Origin: JAVBMO01 sp031552355
Lineage (GTDB): Bacteria > Bacteroidota > Bacteroidia > Bacteroidales > P3
Direction: 5' to 3'
Length of the DNA: 7,623 nt
NCBI GenBank assembly: GCA_031552355.1
Contig: JAVBMO010000010.1
Location: forward strand, 1 to 7,623
This document shows positions 6,483 to 7,623 of this stretch, in pieces. Position 1 is the stretch's first letter. Each line of letters begins with the position of its first letter. The notes beneath the pieces were generated by a model, which had not been told where the DNA came from, did no database searches, and saw only the letters and a program-made list of their open reading frames with translations. A program made the translations under genes and the position numbers.

Positions 6483-7268
6483 TTAAAAAACCGTTCCTAA
6501 ACGAAAAGTATTTTTCGCTGTTTCAGTGGTTTGCCTTGCCACTTCTTCAATCGGAATGTTTTTTAGTTGTGCTATTTTTTCTGCAATAAAAGGCAAAAAA
6601 GCAGGTTCATTTCGTTTACCACGAAAAGGAACCGGCGCCAAAAAAGGGCAATCGGTTTCCAGAACCAAATCCGAAAGTTCTACATTTTGGATAATTTCGG
6701 GCAAATTGCTTTTGGAAAAAGTGGCAACACCACCGATTCCTAATTTAAAACCCAACCCAGTTACTTTTTTTGCATCATCAGTATTTCCGCTGAAACAGTG
6801 GAAAACTCCTGTCAGTTCTTTCGACCAGTTTTCTTCCAAAAGTCTCAGGGTAACTGGCATGGAGTCGCGCATATGAATTACCAAAGGCAGTTTATATTGT
6901 TTTGCCAAATTTATTTGACGAATAAAAACAATCTCCTGTTCTTTTTGAAAAGTTTTATCCCAATACAAATCAATACCTACTTCGCCAATGGCAATTATTT
7001 CAGGGTGAATTGACAAAAGATTTTCAACATGCTGCAATTCCTGTAAATAATTTTTTTTCACAGACGTTGGGTGTAAACCCATCATAGGGAAGCAGAATCC
7101 GGGATTTGCGTTGCAAAGTTCAAATAAATCTTGTGTTGAAGTAGAGTCTATATGTGGCAATAAACAGGCTTTTACTCCGGCTTGTTTTGCATTTGCAACA
7201 ACAGAATCAATATCTTCTTTAAAGTTTTCGAGATACAAATGTGCGTGGGTATCAATCAGGTAATTCAT
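6483..7268 (-). CDS. tatD: TatD-family metal-dependent hydrolase (DNase-like)
   Basis: This 261-aa protein is full length for the TatD family (about 255-265 aa), a TIM-barrel metallohydrolase of the amidohydrolase superfamily. Metal-binding positions are all present: DTHAH (His8, His10), GEVGID (Glu96), IHMRD (His132), FHCFSG (His157) and LETDCPFLAP (Asp206). GLHP (64-67) and RGKRNEP (216-222) are also family signatures. Characterised members act as metal-dependent 3'-5' exonucleases or DNases in the cytoplasm; the substrate of this copy cannot be told from sequence. Several paralogue types exist, so the symbol is used loosely. There is no signal peptide. It lies 72 bp downstream of rpsT on the same strand, behind the rpsT terminator, so expression may depend on read-through or on a promoter I cannot identify. 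I see no hairpin terminator after it. Confidence 0.93.
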   Translation of the reverse strand: MNYLIDTHAHLYLENFKEDIDSVVANAKQAGVKACLLPHIDSTSTQDLFELCNANPGFCFPMMGLHPTSVKKNYLQELQHVENLLSIHPEIIAIGEVGIDLYWDKTFQKEQEIVFIRQINLAKQYKLPLVIHMRDSMPVTLRLLEENWSKELTGVFHCFSGNTDDAKKVTGLGFKLGIGGVATFSKSNLPEIIQNVELSDLVLETDCPFLAPVPFRGKRNEPAFLPFIAEKIAQLKNIPIEEVARQTTETAKNTFRLGTVF

Positions 7269-7286
7269 TGTTGTTCGGATTAAAAT

Positions 7287-7316
7287 AAAAAAACCTCCCT
7301 CAAAATGAGGAAGGTT
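7287..7316 (-). terminator. Rho-independent terminator of rpsT
   Basis: On the minus strand, AACCTTCCTCA pairs with TGAGGGAGGTT (7306-7316 with 7292-7302) over 11 bp including one G-T wobble, closing a TTT loop. A run of seven T follows (7293-7287). It begins 25 nt after the rpsT stop and its T-run ends about 18 nt before the tatD start codon. Confidence 0.9.
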
Positions 7317-7340
7317 CCAGTTTCTCTTGTGCTCAACAAT

Positions 7341-7595
7341 TTATGCTAAAGTAGCCACTTTTTTCATTACTTCCGATTTCAAGTTAGAAGCTTTGTTTTT
7401 GTGGATAACAGAACGTTTTGCCAATTTATCAATCAAAGAAACCACTTGAGGCATTCTTTCTTGAGCTTCTGCTTTGGTATGCAAAGCTCTGAATCCTTTC
7501 AATGCATTTCTCATGGTTTTAGCATAGTATCTGTTTGCTAACCTTTTTTTATCGTTTGCACGAATTCTTTTTTTTGCCGATTTATGATTTGCCAT
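7341..7595 (-). CDS. rpsT: 30S ribosomal protein S20
   Basis: This 84-aa, strongly basic protein begins MANHKSAKKRIRANDKKRLANR, the highly conserved S20 N-terminus. It continues with the helical RNA-binding body (YYAKTMRNALKGFR, then IDKLAKRSVIHKNKASNLKS) and ends VATLA. The length is normal for the family (about 82-90 aa). S20 is a primary binder of 16S rRNA in assembly of the small subunit body. The ATG at 7595 is the only start that keeps the conserved MANHKSAKKR. No Shine-Dalgarno sequence is visible; an 8-bp inverted repeat occupies the space just upstream. Its terminator lies 25 nt past the stop. In E. coli S20 limits its own translation; whether this holds here is unknown. Confidence 0.98.
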   Translation of the reverse strand: MANHKSAKKRIRANDKKRLANRYYAKTMRNALKGFRALHTKAEAQERMPQVVSLIDKLAKRSVIHKNKASNLKSEVMKKVATLA

Positions 7596-7597
7596 AA

Positions 7598-7618
7598 TAC
7601 TAAAATAAATTTTTAGTA
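7598..7618 (-). repeat. 8-bp perfect inverted repeat in the rpsT leader
   Basis: TACTAAAA (7598-7605) and TTTTAGTA (7611-7618) are perfect inverted copies separated by 5 nt. The repeat ends 2 nt before the rpsT ATG on the minus strand. In RNA it could form a weak, A/U-rich hairpin over the ribosome landing site; in DNA it could be an operator or a promoter-overlapping palindrome. The role is not determined and chance occurrence in AT-rich DNA is possible. Confidence 0.5.
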
Positions 7619-7623
7619 CCCCG

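Noticed and set aside
6526..6876. 116-codon + strand open frame opposite tatD
   Set aside because: tatD has all its metal-binding motifs on the minus strand; the + strand peptide is a shadow.
7614..7623. Possible tRNA 3' end at the right edge (minus strand begins CGGGGTACT)
   Set aside because: Only a few bases are visible and no T-arm or acceptor pairing can be tested.

Overview
The window looks like chromosomal core and near-core DNA from a member of the Bacteroidota. Several things support this. The families present (DUF3078, BatA-type vWA protein, DUF2461, OmpA with a Bacteroidota-type C-terminal domain) are typical of the phylum. Start codons lack Shine-Dalgarno sequences and instead follow A-rich stretches. 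Matches to the Bacteroidota -7 promoter element TAnnTTTG lie upstream of two transcription units. The coding DNA is AT-rich overall. I cannot place it below phylum with confidence.

Layout, left to right. (1) Positions 2-709 (+) hold the 3' part of an OmpA-type outer-membrane protein: the end of a beta-barrel, a linker and a peptidoglycan-binding domain. A strong, probably bidirectional terminator follows at 728-769. (2) Positions 778-885 (-) hold the C-terminal remnant of a DUF721 (DciA-like) gene, cut off by an in-frame stop. The rest of the 710-1101 gap is AT-rich and apparently non-coding, and carries the promoter of the next unit. (3) Positions 1102-4777 (+) hold a tight three-gene unit: a 686-aa membrane-anchored BatA/vWA protein, a DUF2461 protein translationally coupled to it through ATGA, and a DUF3078 outer-membrane barrel protein 20 nt further on. 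(4) Positions 4774-6354 (-, possibly starting at 6405) hold a secreted two-domain protein joining a CapA-type metallophosphatase domain to an NlpC/P60 cysteine peptidase domain. Its stop codon overlaps that of the DUF3078 gene tail to tail. (5) Positions 6483-7268 (-) hold a TatD-family metal-dependent hydrolase. (6) Positions 7341-7595 (-) hold ribosomal protein S20 (rpsT), with its own intrinsic terminator before tatD and an inverted repeat directly upstream of its start codon.

Functionally, most of the window concerns the cell envelope: OmpA anchoring, the BatA-DUF2461-DUF3078 unit, and the CapA-P60 wall protein. rpsT and tatD are housekeeping genes. There is no sign of a mobile element, phage, CRISPR array, complete tRNA or rRNA. 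The most interesting items are the CapA-NlpC/P60 fusion, the decayed DUF721 gene beside a bidirectional terminator, the coupled BatA-DUF2461-DUF3078 unit, and an EF-hand-like loop in the DUF3078 protein. I did not find a dramatic undescribed system.
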